A stretch of 64,000 nt of DNA. It comes from Chromobotia macracanthus (Eukaryota; Chordata; Actinopteri; Cypriniformes; Botiidae). Positions 37,020 through 48,427 of this stretch are shown piece by piece (within the stretch, counting starts at the first letter, position 1; each line of letters begins with the position of its first letter). The notes under the pieces were generated by a model. That model saw nothing but the letters and a program-made list of their open reading frames with translations. It had not been told where the DNA came from and ran no database searches. Location: positions 7,192,001-7,256,000 of the forward strand of contig JAZGTH010000059.1 in NCBI GenBank assembly GCA_036877525.1, given 5' to 3'. The translations under genes and the position numbers were made by a program.

Positions 37020-37300
37020 ATTTTATTTATTTATTTATTTCCCAGAAGCATTTTTTGTTAAGCTGCTTGAAAATCTCTTTACATCCTGTAATATATGTAT
37101 ATAAATGTATATCTTCTTCTGTGGAGGGCACAGGTCCGAATGCAATGATAGGATGACCTACTTGCCTGTCAGACTATGTATTTGCATACCTCCAAACATT
37201 TTGAAGGGGGCGTGGCTTTGGAGATCACTTAGAAGGGAGTGTAGGATCTTATGCTGTCAGTGTTACCTTGCTATGGCTAGCCTCTCCGAAATTGCCTACT
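37020..37300 (+). mobile_element. Family E repeat, copy 3
   Basis: It shares GAAGCATTTTTTGTTA, CTTCTGTGGAGGGCACAGG, CTTGCCTGTCAGACTATG and GGCGTGGCTTTGGAG in order with the copy at 46.8-47.1 kb. Confidence 0.65.
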
Positions 37301-40300
37301 GTACCTTTAAATTCGGTGTCCAGTTGAGTTGACTCGAGACAAAGTATAACATCCATGGTTGAACATTTGACATCCAACTAGTTGATTAATAAGCTTGATT
37401 TGTTTTACATCATTTGCGGTGGCAGCTCATTAGCATGCCAACAATGTGCTGAGCAAAAGCACAAAACGAAACAGCCAAAACAGTTTCGTTTAGCTGTTAG
37501 AAGGTGAGGTTGATCAAGGATGTTTCTCTTGTGATGTCGCATGTATGAAACGCATTTCTAGAACAGTATGTGATTACTGACAAGTCAGATTTCACCCATT
37601 AGCTTTTTCACGTTCTGCAGAGACATTTGTTCCCAGCAGAAAGGCCGATCTTAAACTCTTGCTGTTTTATGATTATCCTGCCACTGATAGCTCGTATCAG
37701 ATAGAACGTAGGTGTCTGCGACTTGCGCTGATGGCGCCAAAGACAAGTCGCATTCAGAGGTCTATTGAGAGTGTCAGGAAGCTTTGAATATATGTGGATG
37801 ATTGTAACATGAAATTTTATACTGCCATTAAGACTCTTGTAAATGCATTAGTGCTCCATCATGGGTTCTGAGATTTGTCAAGTGATAAAAAGCTGTTCAA
37901 TATGCCTGTGAGATTCTTGCTTTGCATTTATCGACTCTGTGACCTAAAATGGATTTCTTTTCTATTTTTTTATGTTTTTACACATCTGTGCATATATTAC
38001 AGTGTTTGTATTTTTGTATGGGGAGAGTGTGCAGGTCCAAATATATGTTTTAGAAAGCCTATGCTTCAAATGCAGGAACCACTGGTATAAATACTGAGAA
38101 AGATAATGCAGAATATTTCTATTTAAATAACATATTAAACTTTTGTCCTGACTAATTTATGAATATGTGAATAATTTGCAATAAAATAAGTCACAACGGG
38201 GTCGTGCAGCAGTAAATTGCTAGATGATTTTCTTATGTAAATTTCAAATGTAAATCAAATGTAAAACATATTTCTCCATGCTTCAGTTTGCCCCCCTGCC
38301 ATGACACAACTGAGTTGGGTTACTGTATCACTGCATGACTCTCTCCATAGGAGAAAGCCTGCCAATTATGCCATCATCCTGTCACCTTTTCGAACCCATG
38401 ACCGGCTCACTCTGTCTCTCTCTCTCCCCATCTCTTTTTCAAGCAGTTTTCTCACGATAGCCATGCAGCTGAAGGTCTATTGGTGAATGCTGCTTGTGTG
38501 AAGTAATGCATGGCTTTAGCTCCTGGTGGTGAGGGCTGAGAATGTGTAGAGGAGATAAGAGACCTACTCTAGCAATAAGGAAACCTACTGTTCGAATCTT
38601 AGGCACCTCTACATGGAACTATCATCAGCCTCCAGTTTGGCATTGGCATTTCTTTATTGGCTCATGACGGATTTGGTAGGGATGTTGGGAAAAGACCTGG
38701 AAGACCTCAGTAAACATACTGGGGTCAGATGCATGATTTAGCAGTGATAAGAGTGTTGGGAAGGCAAAGGATTAGTGTATAAGGACACCAGTGAGACCAA
38801 GAGCGGCTGTCTGCTGAGATTTCAGCCTCAACTTCACACTTATAAATCTCTGGGCTGCATTGATATATTGCCTGCGGGCCTGTATTGTTTACAACATGCT
38901 GGCTGTCCAAATGAGTTGTTTATGCCAAAGAAAGGAGGCAACAGCCATAAATCTGATGTGCAAGATGGGATGTTTGGGTTGGGCAGCACAAGGTTGCTAC
39001 ATGGTGCACACCTGTTGTGTTTCGCAGCATTGATAGCCTGAGGTTGAAAAACTGTGGCATCATGTAGACGCTCTATCATCTGCAGATGCTCGCAGAGGAA
39101 ATTAGCTGTTATACATCACTAAGATAACTTGAGCGCAAACGGGATCACATTAGCGGGTTGTTTTCATTATCATTAGCAGACGTTGCTTTTGCACAAACAC
39201 ACGAGACGTTTGTCGTTTCACATTGTTTGGTCGCTTTAAAGTTACCCTTAGCAGCGTTTGTCACTTCCGTGCAAACCGAGACAGCGGCGGTTTAATTACA
39301 CTGCCGTCTCCACCTGCGCAAATACAGTCTGAAGCGTCAAACTACAGGCACTAACGATTGCTCATGGGTAGATAATTTCTGCACGACAGCTCATAAGAAA
39401 CAAAGCCTGACATATTTATTTACCATCGAGGCACGCAGTCTGAGGCGCCCATTAGCAATGTAAATATTTTCAGAGGACGTATTTAAATCAAATGTTATTT
39501 CCTCAAGGAAATCTAGGCAGCATGTGCTAATTGGTTTGACTTTGAATGAGACAAAATGTTAAAGTTCGTGAGCAAGCAGCGGCGTGTGCGTGCGCATTCA
39601 AAATGACATGCAAATTCAGCATTAGAGCGGTTGTGTGATCTGTGATATCTTTAGCTTTTAAGTTTTAGAACTTCAGAAGTCCCACAGAACTCCTTCAGTT
39701 TGCTTCATTGCCAGTGGCTTGTTACAATACACAAAGAAAATGTCCTATTTCAAAGACTTTCTTCATCCGTTTTTGGAACATCTGTAATAACATAATAGCT
39801 TCTCGAGTATCTGACAAACATCAGTGAGTTGGATTTAAGCAGAACTAACATGGAGAACAATCACACCATTATCTTAACTCGCTCACTCACTGGGGGAGTT
39901 GTGGTATGATTTCCTGTAAAGCTTCTTTGAAACGTGGATTGTGAATAGAGCCATGCAGATAAACTACAAAAAGTTGTGGTGTAGCGTGACGTTACGCTGG
40001 TTTTGCCACATTATGTTGTTCACGCGACCGGCCGATCTGAAGCAATTGTCTTTTTCCAAAAAATTGTGATATCTGATTCATTTTAGTGAGTCAGTTCATT
40101 CATTATTTCAAAACAGTTAAATAACTCAATTCACAGATTCATTTGAATGGGGACTTTAGTTGTTTATGGAACATTCTGTGTGTTATTAAAAGAATGGGTG
40201 AATGATACTGTTTCTAACTAAAGTATGGTTTTTATTCAGTTACATTAATAATGTTGTTTGGTTGTATTCATTTTGTATTTAGTGTAAATGAATTTGTATT

Positions 40301-40579
40301 AATATACTAACTCCTTAACTCTAATATATAATCTAATAATTATGTAATTTTGAAGGTCTCCAATAAGGTAGTGTGTCAGTAATACAACTGTTGAATTATG
40401 GATAGTTTGTAGCTTGGCAAGCCACAGTTTCATAGTTTGACCAACACTGGCCCTTTAGCAGTCACACAGTGAACGTTATAATTTCACGTTGGTGACATCA
40501 CATGAACCTTTAGCAATTAGCGTGATTGACTGTATATGCATAGTGGTGTTTTCTCTGCATGGTGTTGTTTTCCAGCTGA
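37301..40579. other. Intron 1, repeat-poor segment
   Basis: Mostly unique. 38512-38620 resembles a tRNA-derived repeat remnant (GTTCGAATC B-box-like word) but is too degraded to call. 39090-39560 is a long repeat-free stretch with many ATTAGC/TTAATTAC words and is a candidate conserved non-coding element. No exon seen. Confidence 0.4.
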
Positions 40580-40622
40580 ATATCCCCTCAGGGATCAATA
40601 AAGTATTTCTGTCTGTCTATCC
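40580..40622 (+). mobile_element. 3' tail of a non-LTR retrotransposon
   Basis: CCCCTCAGGGATCAATAAAG followed by TATTTCTGTCTGTCTATCC is the conserved 3' end of fish LINE elements, which finish in a short tandem repeat. No reverse transcriptase frame lies upstream. Confidence 0.6.
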
Positions 40623-42437
40623 AAGCCCAGCAGAAGAGTTTCGTTTATCCAGATGGAGAGAGTGAAGGTTGGGCCCAGCAGATGGTAGACTTAAGCGGTG
40701 GGAACGAATAGGTCAGTATTATAATAGTGTGGGTGAAGGAGAGAGAGAATACCCAGAATTCGGTTCAGTTCAGGAGACTATAGTTAAAGTTGTATTGTTT
40801 ATCATTATGCAAGTTACACGTACGCATGCAGATGTATTGCATTGCTGCAGTAATATTTTTCACAAATGCAAACTTCTCACCTTTCAGCTAATTATTTTTT
40901 AAAATGTTTAAATTTTAAACATTAAATCACTTAAAAGGGAAATTTTAAATGTTTTCAAAAGCTTTAATACATAAAAATGCCTTTAAAACATACCTGCCAC
41001 GAATGTCTCACCTTTACTCACTCATAAGTCTCCATCCCTAATTTGGCAATACAAAGTAAAACTTTGTAAAAAAGTAGTTACGTTTGTGATTGTTGTGCGT
41101 GCAAGTCATTTAAATATGCTATTTAAAGTTTGGGAGAAACAAAATTCCACCCTAATCGTACTTTTCGGAATGTTTTTTAGATTTGTAGTGATGTCCTACT
41201 TACCAGAGTAATAAATGTCATACAACAGACGTTAAATCATTCACGATTCACTGAGCTTTCATTGGGGCCTCTGCAATTAAGGGTCGTAATTGCTAAATTA
41301 ACATGTATTATTAATATTTCAGCCTAAGTTTGATTAATGGACTGCAGTTTAAATATGTGCCTTTCCATCACTGAACTCAGTAATTAGTTGCCTGGATGAA
41401 GTATGAGCAGCAGTGTGGACTTTAAAACGTATGAATGAACATTCTACAGAGAGAAGAGTGACCATCCCAATGCATCATGGGCAGAGAGATTCATTTTTAA
41501 AACTTGCTGGGAAATTGCCCCAGAAGTTTTGTAAATTGATTAATTTGGTCTTTATCTTTGGACACAGAAGCGTGAGAGCTGGAGATGCGTTAGAGAAGTG
41601 TTGGGTGCAGAGAAATGTCTTTGTGAGATGAGATCGATAATTTGAGATACCAAAAGGTCAATATTTACTCAAGTCACTATTGGCAGCTCTGCCTGGTAAA
41701 TGACTCTAATTTGACACAGCATTTATTTTCATTGTGGCCCATATAAATTGCCCCTCAGGTTCTTATTTATTTATTTGGTTGGTTGGCTTTGCCAAATCTG
41801 AGGTTCTGATTGGAGGATAATGACAATTAAATACATTTTCGTGTCCTTCCAACGGCTGTAAAATGAAAGATCAGCCAGCGCTGTTTGTGCAATTATGTTA
41901 GAACCGAATTCAAGTGCATCCGCTGTATCTGCTTGTTAGAGCCCTTGAAAACTAGCGTTCATTCAAAAAGACGTCAGATTGTTTGTAGAGGCGCTTGTTT
42001 CGAAACATTTCAATTAAAACACGTTTCAGTTAAAACAAGGTGCTCGTATTTGGTGGACAAGGCAGGAGTTTAGTATTAGATCACAGCTCTTTTATTGCTC
42101 TCATGATAACCTGTGCAGTAAAAATTTACAGCAGTTCACAATTAAGTGTCATTAAATAGACCAGCTGAACTACATAGACAGACAGCTGTAAAGATGTTCA
42201 ACAGTAAATGCAGATTTGTTACTTTTTTCCTTTATTTCCTTTATTTTTTATTATCATCTCAATTAGGTTTATTTTTAAACTGTCTAGTATTGCAGCTGCT
42301 TCCCACTGTGTATATAATAAAGTCATATCCTATGTAAATTCATTCATACTTGTTCTTATTTCCTGTGCAATCCATGTCATCACCTATTTGGCACATTATA
42401 TTACTGTAGGCGCCGGTGTACAAGCATCTGTAAATAT
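40623..42437. other. Intron 1 unique segment
   Basis: AT-rich unique DNA. Frames under 80 codons only. No recognised repeat or gene. Confidence 0.4.
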
Positions 42438-42575
42438 GTTTACATTTATGTTTTGGCAGATGCTTTTATCCAAGCAACTTCCATTGCATTCAGGTCATAC
42501 ATTTTATCTGTTTGTGTGTTCCCTGGGATTCAAACCCACGACCTTTGCGCTGCTAACGTAATGCTCCACACAACT
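42438..42575 (-). mobile_element. tRNA-derived SINE, near complete
   Basis: In reverse orientation it reads from a tRNA-like head, with GGGATTCAAACCCACGACC as the complement of a B box, to a tail complementary to TTTGGCAGATGCTTTTATCC. It is not a functional tRNA gene because no cloverleaf can be built around the head. A 153-codon frame through it (42453-42914) is not a gene. Confidence 0.7.
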
Positions 42576-42689
42576 GCTATACAAATATGTATATTGATGA
42601 AATATGATTACCCTGTACAATTGTCATATATTTTTATTATTCTGTGCCTCTTGTATTTTTACTTTTACATTTTTATTATATACTTGTTG

Positions 42690-42790
42690 TATTTGAATGT
42701 GTATACTGGACACTTCCGTTTCCAAGAAAATTCCTTGCGTGTACATCTTGGTACAGTTGGTAATAAAGCTCATTCTGATTCAGATTTTTC
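42690..42790 (+). mobile_element. 3' tail of a non-LTR retrotransposon
   Basis: CCGTTTCCAAGAAAATTCC and TTGGTAATAAAGCTCATTC followed by CTGATTCAGATT is a conserved fish LINE 3' end with a short repeat tail. The 5' part is absent. Confidence 0.65.
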
Positions 42791-43889
42791 TTCATACGTT
42801 CTGTATAAATACGGCCTCCGCTGGCTGTTTCTTTCTGGCTTTGGCCTGACATACGTTCAACACACAGCAGAGCTCATGAAAGAATGCCCTCACTCCATAA
42901 AGCGTCTGTTGTGATTTGGGCTTGTTTGTTGTGCGTGGTGTAATTAGCCGGGGCCATGAAGGGCACAGGCAGACTGAGGGACATCACTTGATTACATCCA
43001 TTAATCATGTCTCAGCGAGACGACCAGAGGAGGAATCGGGAACCCAAATGGACTGTGTCATTTTCTTAATGCCCCATTTCAGCCTCAATCTTCATCTTCA
43101 AACTTCCCTTTACCAAAAACTCCCTCATATGCGCCAACAAAGCCGTCTGCTGAGTCATATCTATCACAAAAAGTGGCCCTTTACCCAATACTTGTCACAT
43201 AAATTCGCAGTGGATTTTTCCAGAGCTCGACATCCTTAAAGCTTATGCCTGTAATTTGGTGTATAATTTGGAGTTGATGGGGTATTTTTGCACAGCAAAA
43301 TAATGCGCCGCTTCCATTGTGAGAAAAGGGCACAGACCCACATCCCTCAAACCCGCCCTGAGAAAACGGCGAAAGCCATTTGGCGCTGTGAGCCGTGTTT
43401 CTTCTGTAAGTAGATCATGTTTTTTTTTCTCGCTCCTTCCATTAGACTGCATTCAGAGTGACTGGGAGAAGCAATACCTGACCTGCATAATAGAGCTAAA
43501 AACGTCCAATGCTAAAATTCTACCAAAGTGTACAAAAAAACAAATCATTAGGGCTGTTTAAGAACCCAACACAATGTGTTGCTCAGCCCAGAAATTTCTC
43601 AAAGTCAGATGTCTTCAGAAATGTTTTTGAGTTGAGCATATATTTAGTCCTGGTTTGCGTAGCATTCACACTGGCATTATTATTACCAAAAACACTCAAA
43701 CCTAAAGGCATAAGGATAAGGTCACAACCTGATTTGTCAGCTTTTATGATGTATATTTTGCGATAAAACTTTCAAACATCCGAAACGATGCTGTGTGTTG
43801 GGCTTGTGCTCATTGTATGTGTGCATGTATAGTGTTATTTTACCAGCTGTGAATGAAAAATGATAGTAAAATGTTTAAAGGGGTCAATA
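42791..43889. other. Intron 1 unique segment
   Basis: Unique sequence. A 107-codon frame at 42916-43239 has no recognisable similarity and no domain. 42940-43260 is repeat-free and could be conserved non-coding DNA. Confidence 0.35.
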
Positions 43890-44120
43890 GGGGTAGTTGT
43901 AGCCTAGAGGTTAGTGAGGGCTTGTAATCAGAAGGTTGCTGGTTTGATTCTGAAGTGCTCTTGAGCAAGGCACCTAACCCCCAATTGCTCCCTGGGCACA
44001 GTAGTGTGCTGCCAACTTCTCTGTGTGTGTGTGTTCACAACTCACCAGTGATGGTTAAATGCAGAGGTCATGTTTCGGGTATGGGCTACCATATCTGACA
44101 AATATGGCACTTTCACATTT
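43890..44120 (+). mobile_element. tRNA-derived SINE (second type)
   Basis: A-box-like TAGCCTAGAGGTT and B-box-like GGTTTGATTC are spaced as in a tRNA. The body CTTGAGCAAGGCACCTAACC, GGTTAAATGCAGAGG and GGGCTACCATA is typical of a widespread teleost SINE. The two promoter boxes are recognisable but degenerate. Confidence 0.8.
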
Positions 44121-46794
44121 TTTATTAATACAGTGCCAGGACTTCCTCCATTGTACACACAAACAAAAATCTGCTGCAAGGAGACGCCTGTATCAACTAA
44201 TGTGCATTGTTTATGATCTGTTTTTGGTTTGTTTACATGTCTTTGGTCCGTGTTGCCTTCGTATTTCAGTTGAACCTCATCAGCGTTCAATTAATGGGTC
44301 TTGGTCCGCTTGTTTGGTGCACATCAAAATTCACATGGCGGCATTCACACGTATTAACATAAACCGCATTAACAGAGCAATCACAACAGAATTTGTTTAA
44401 AACAAACCAGACATGCTAAATATAAACGCACCCTAAAACTGTCTGACGAATGCATAAATTTAAAAGCAGACAAAGGTACATACGGTCACCTTGAATGTAG
44501 TTTTAAATATATCGCGTTCACTTTGTCTCTGTTTTTTCTGAGGCCTTTTTGAAATATAGGAGACAGACTCAATGACTCAACATGTCCGTGAGTATCAAGT
44601 GAATAACTCTTTGCACATTAATCAGTAATACTCAAATGCCTCCTTTCATGGGAGCCACGAGGCAATGCCAGCAGACCACAAAACAATTTGCATGTGATAT
44701 TTCGATAGAGTATGTCAGAAGAACTGGCATTATCCTTGTAGTTATTCAGTGTGTATTGTCTGTATGCTTCATACTGTATCATGGAGCAGGTGGGAGTCGC
44801 AGTGGACAGTCCATGCATGAATCCGGCAGCAGGTCTGAGATTATTAAGTGAGGGCATCAATAACACGAGCTTTGTACTTCTTTGCCCTGAAACGCACATT
44901 CATCATATGAGGTCACTGCAGTCAGGTCTGGGAAATTGGGACAGCTTTGGCCACTAGGAGCTCAGACTCAGTCCACAGTAAATCCCGCTCGCCTCACAAC
45001 ACTGACAAAGTGCCACAGCAGCCGAGACGCTTGGTGTGAGATTACTAAAGCATGTTTCTGCCTGTGGTGGTGTGCCTGGATGATAAATCCAACCTGCTAC
45101 TTGGCTGAGTTGAATGAAGAACCAATACTAGATAAATAGAAGCTCCTTTGACACAAAGATATAAAAGACAAAGACCATTAAACAATGGAGGTGAAAAGCA
45201 GGAACACTTCTGAATAAAGGGAAACAAAGATTGTAGCTCTTAATCTTTTTCTGCACTTGACCAGTAAGATCACGCATGATCTTATGAATCGTGAACAACG
45301 TTTGGTTTTGTATGTGCATACAGCGGTGACTTGAATAGGGAGTTCAGATTGATTTGTTTAGGCTTGGATAGATGATGTCATGCGTTTAGTCTTAATCAGT
45401 TCCTGGTTAATTAGTTCCTGGTTAGACTGAATCATCACCCATCTTTCAGTTCCCATGCTTTTGTATCATCATTATACATGTCACGTTGTAATTATCTACA
45501 ATGAATATATGTTAGTGTGATTACTTACTACAAGTAGGTCATTGCAAAGTGAAAAATGGACTTTATTTTCCAAATAAATATTTTGGGTTAAACTTTATAT
45601 TTCGATAGTAGATAGCATATGTTTTAGGTGCCATGTGATTTCAGGTGTTATTTATTCACTAGTTTTAATCAACTTGTTTCCTTCCCTATTTCATTTCAGT
45701 GCTCCTGCAGTGTGACAAATGAATTTGCAGAAGTACTCATACGCCATGTAGTCGCTCAATTAATATGAGCTTATGAAACCTGCATGCACCATAATTATAA
45801 TACAGTTGAAAACATGCTGTTAAAAGTAGTTAGATAGGGTCAACTTGACACACTGCAGGGCAGTTTAAACCGAATCCTTTGAAAACATCTCATTGTTAGT
45901 TTATCCTACCTAATGCATTAACTTGTGTTAACCAATAGAAACTTATTGTAACGTGATTTACAAATACTTGTAACCAAGTATTTACTACCCTAGATATCAT
46001 TAACATTTATGATATCATAGATATCACCATTTTCCCTATTTGATGCGTTAATGTTATGTTGCCAGATCTTGTATCTTGTATCCTCTGCACTGCAAATTTA
46101 CCACTATACTGAGTTTGATTATGAGTTTGAAAGGTGTGTGTGGGCTTGGGGTTTACAAAAAGGCCTTACATAGTACACCAATTCATTATTTACCTGTAAA
46201 TATGAGGGAAGAAGTTGAGAGACGTTTCATTAGCGTCATGAGGTTGTGAGGATCAGAGGAACAGGTGACCCAGTCTACAGTGAACAGGCAGAAACTCATG
46301 GTGTTGGTCTCAATAGACCTGAATTGTGTATGTAGCACTTTGAAAAGATGATGACCAAGCTTGGAGGGACTCATAGATGATGTTACCTGTGATTGCTTCT
46401 TGCCCTGAAGTTACACTGAAGATCACACACATTATTAAAAAGCTTAATGCAGTTGCTTTGTGGCTGTGTGAAGTCTAGTACATGCATTGTTTATTAGCAG
46501 CATGTAACTAATAAAGACAGAAAGCAATAAGCGCTCGAGTATGCAACCTATAGACTGGCCTGTAAGACCCTCAGTTATTCTGCTCTTTCTAGAGATTACA
46601 GTAACTGTTGTAAAGGTGCACACTTATTTCTGCAGCGCTGAACAACAGAAATAGTTTGACTACATATTTACGCAGTGATAGCACAAGGGTCTTGAACTCA
46701 TACTTGGTACTACCAATACTGCAGAAAGACTAGTATAATTCTAGTACTGGTAATGTACTAATATATGTGTTTTATTTAAATGCAGGGTAGTTTA
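44121..46794. other. Intron 1 unique segment
   Basis: AT-rich unique DNA. A small tandem duplication of AGTTCCTGGTTA occurs at 45398-45425. No gene recognised. Confidence 0.4.
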
Positions 46795-47085
46795 TTTTTT
46801 TAGAAGCATTTTTTGTTATGCGGGTTGAATGTCCCCTCACATCCTGTTAACAATCACTAAGTAAAGTGGTCCAGGTATGTTTATATATTTATGTATCTTC
46901 TGTGGAAGGTGCAGGACCATAAAATGTTTGTCCAATCATTGTGTTCGGACCGAATGCTTTGCCAAATTACTGCTTGCCTGTCAAACTGTGTATGCATTCA
47001 TGTGTTGAAGGAGGTGTGGCTTTGGAGCGCGCTTTGAGGGCGGGATCTTATGCTTTTAAAGCTAGGTTGCTATCCCTTAAGTGTA
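46795..47085 (+). mobile_element. Family E repeat, copy 4
   Basis: It carries GAAGCATTTTTTGTTATG, CTTCTGTGGAAGGTGCAGG, TTCGGACCGAATG, TGCCTGTCAAACTGTG and GTGTGGCTTTGGAG in order. With 37020-37300 it is the most complete copy. Confidence 0.65.
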
Positions 47086-48088
47086 GACTTGGTACCAAAA
47101 TATCTGCACTTTTAACATCTTCAGATAAGTCCTGTCAGAGCTTGTTTCTGGCAACATGGGCTCTTTCATTGATGTGTTGTTGGTATTGCTGTGCATTTAC
47201 ATCAGGAGAATAAAGGAGAGTGACTAGTCATCGCCGCTTCTGTTCAATAATAAGAGTAAAGGGGCGATAACCCAGCCGAGCGTGTTGTTTATGTGTGTTT
47301 ATGTGCTATGGCCTATTCATATCATATCAAAATGTACAGCATGAACGACTGCACAGCAAAATATTAAAATATGAACTTCACAGGTCAGATATCGTCTAAA
47401 ATATTGAAGACTATTTATGTCTATTTTTGATTTGAGTCGCTTTGTAATTATAGCATTCTTAACAAAATTGTTAATATCCAAGGAAAGCTACCCGTGTTAT
47501 CATGACTTCAAATGTTATGTCATGTTACAGGAGATTCATTTCTTGTTAATACCTGAACATGACATGTTATGTCAAGTGGGTGTATATATTCTGTTAAATC
47601 TATATGAAATGCGCTGGTAGTCATTGGGTATTTGAATAAACCCATTATGAAAAACCACTAACTGTGTCAGTGAGTGAACTCGGTTTATGGGAAAATGGAT
47701 TTTTATTTTGAACAGATTTGACTAAGTTAGGCATCTAACCTTGTACACTTAAATAAAACCCTGGAGCATTTTTCAGCTTAGGGGTGTAAAAAAGCGCAAG
47801 GGAACATTTCAAACAAAGAAGCAAAACCTGACAAATACACGTGCCTGCAAATTTATGTGCCTGAGGTGTTAATATGGAATAAACACGATGAGCAGGATTC
47901 AGACTCAGTCTGAACTCTAATGTGATTTTGAATTGCCAAAACGGATTAAGAACATCATTGCATAATCCAGATTTCAAAACAGGCCGATGTTGAGATGTAA
48001 GATGTTGTACATTTAGTTCCTTACATTTTAGATTTACATGTACATTTAGGTATTTATCAGGCATTTAGATCTGATTGTATCTATGTGC
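47086..48088. other. Intron 1 unique segment
   Basis: AT-rich unique DNA with short frames on both strands and no recognised element. Confidence 0.4.
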
Positions 48089-48427
48089 TTAAAGGTGCAC
48101 TATTCAAAATTTTCACTTTGTAAACACAACCTTCAAACCTGGTCTCGCCTCTTGGGCAGAACACTGCCAGAGGCCACGCCCCCTGCTTCTCACCGGTACG
48201 TCATTATTGGCTGTAGGCAACACACCCGCTGGGCAAACTGCCTCTGCCCAAACATTTTGAGCACCCCAAAACTATAAAACAAAGAAAACAGGCAGACAGA
48301 AAAACAGTATTTCTGTAGAAAAGCACCAGCACACATTTCTAGAGGATCCTAAATAATGATTGAAAGGGATTATTTTTGTATGAGTCCAAACTATTATTTT
48401 TTTAAATCCTGTATACTGTACCTTTAA
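48089..48427 (+). mobile_element. Family C MITE with TTAA-bounded inverted ends
   Basis: Left end TTAAAGGTGCACTATTCA and right end GTATACTGTACCTTTAA are imperfect inverted repeats. The middle is a unique, GC-richer stretch around GAGGCCACGCCCCCTG. About 339 bp, no coding capacity. Confidence 0.65.

Noticed and set aside
42453..42914. 153-codon open frame
   Set aside because: It runs through a SINE and a LINE 3' tail and shows no domain.
43890..44120. tRNA gene suggested by A- and B-box-like words
   Set aside because: The boxes belong to a degenerate SINE with a long non-tRNA body. No intact cloverleaf could be drawn.
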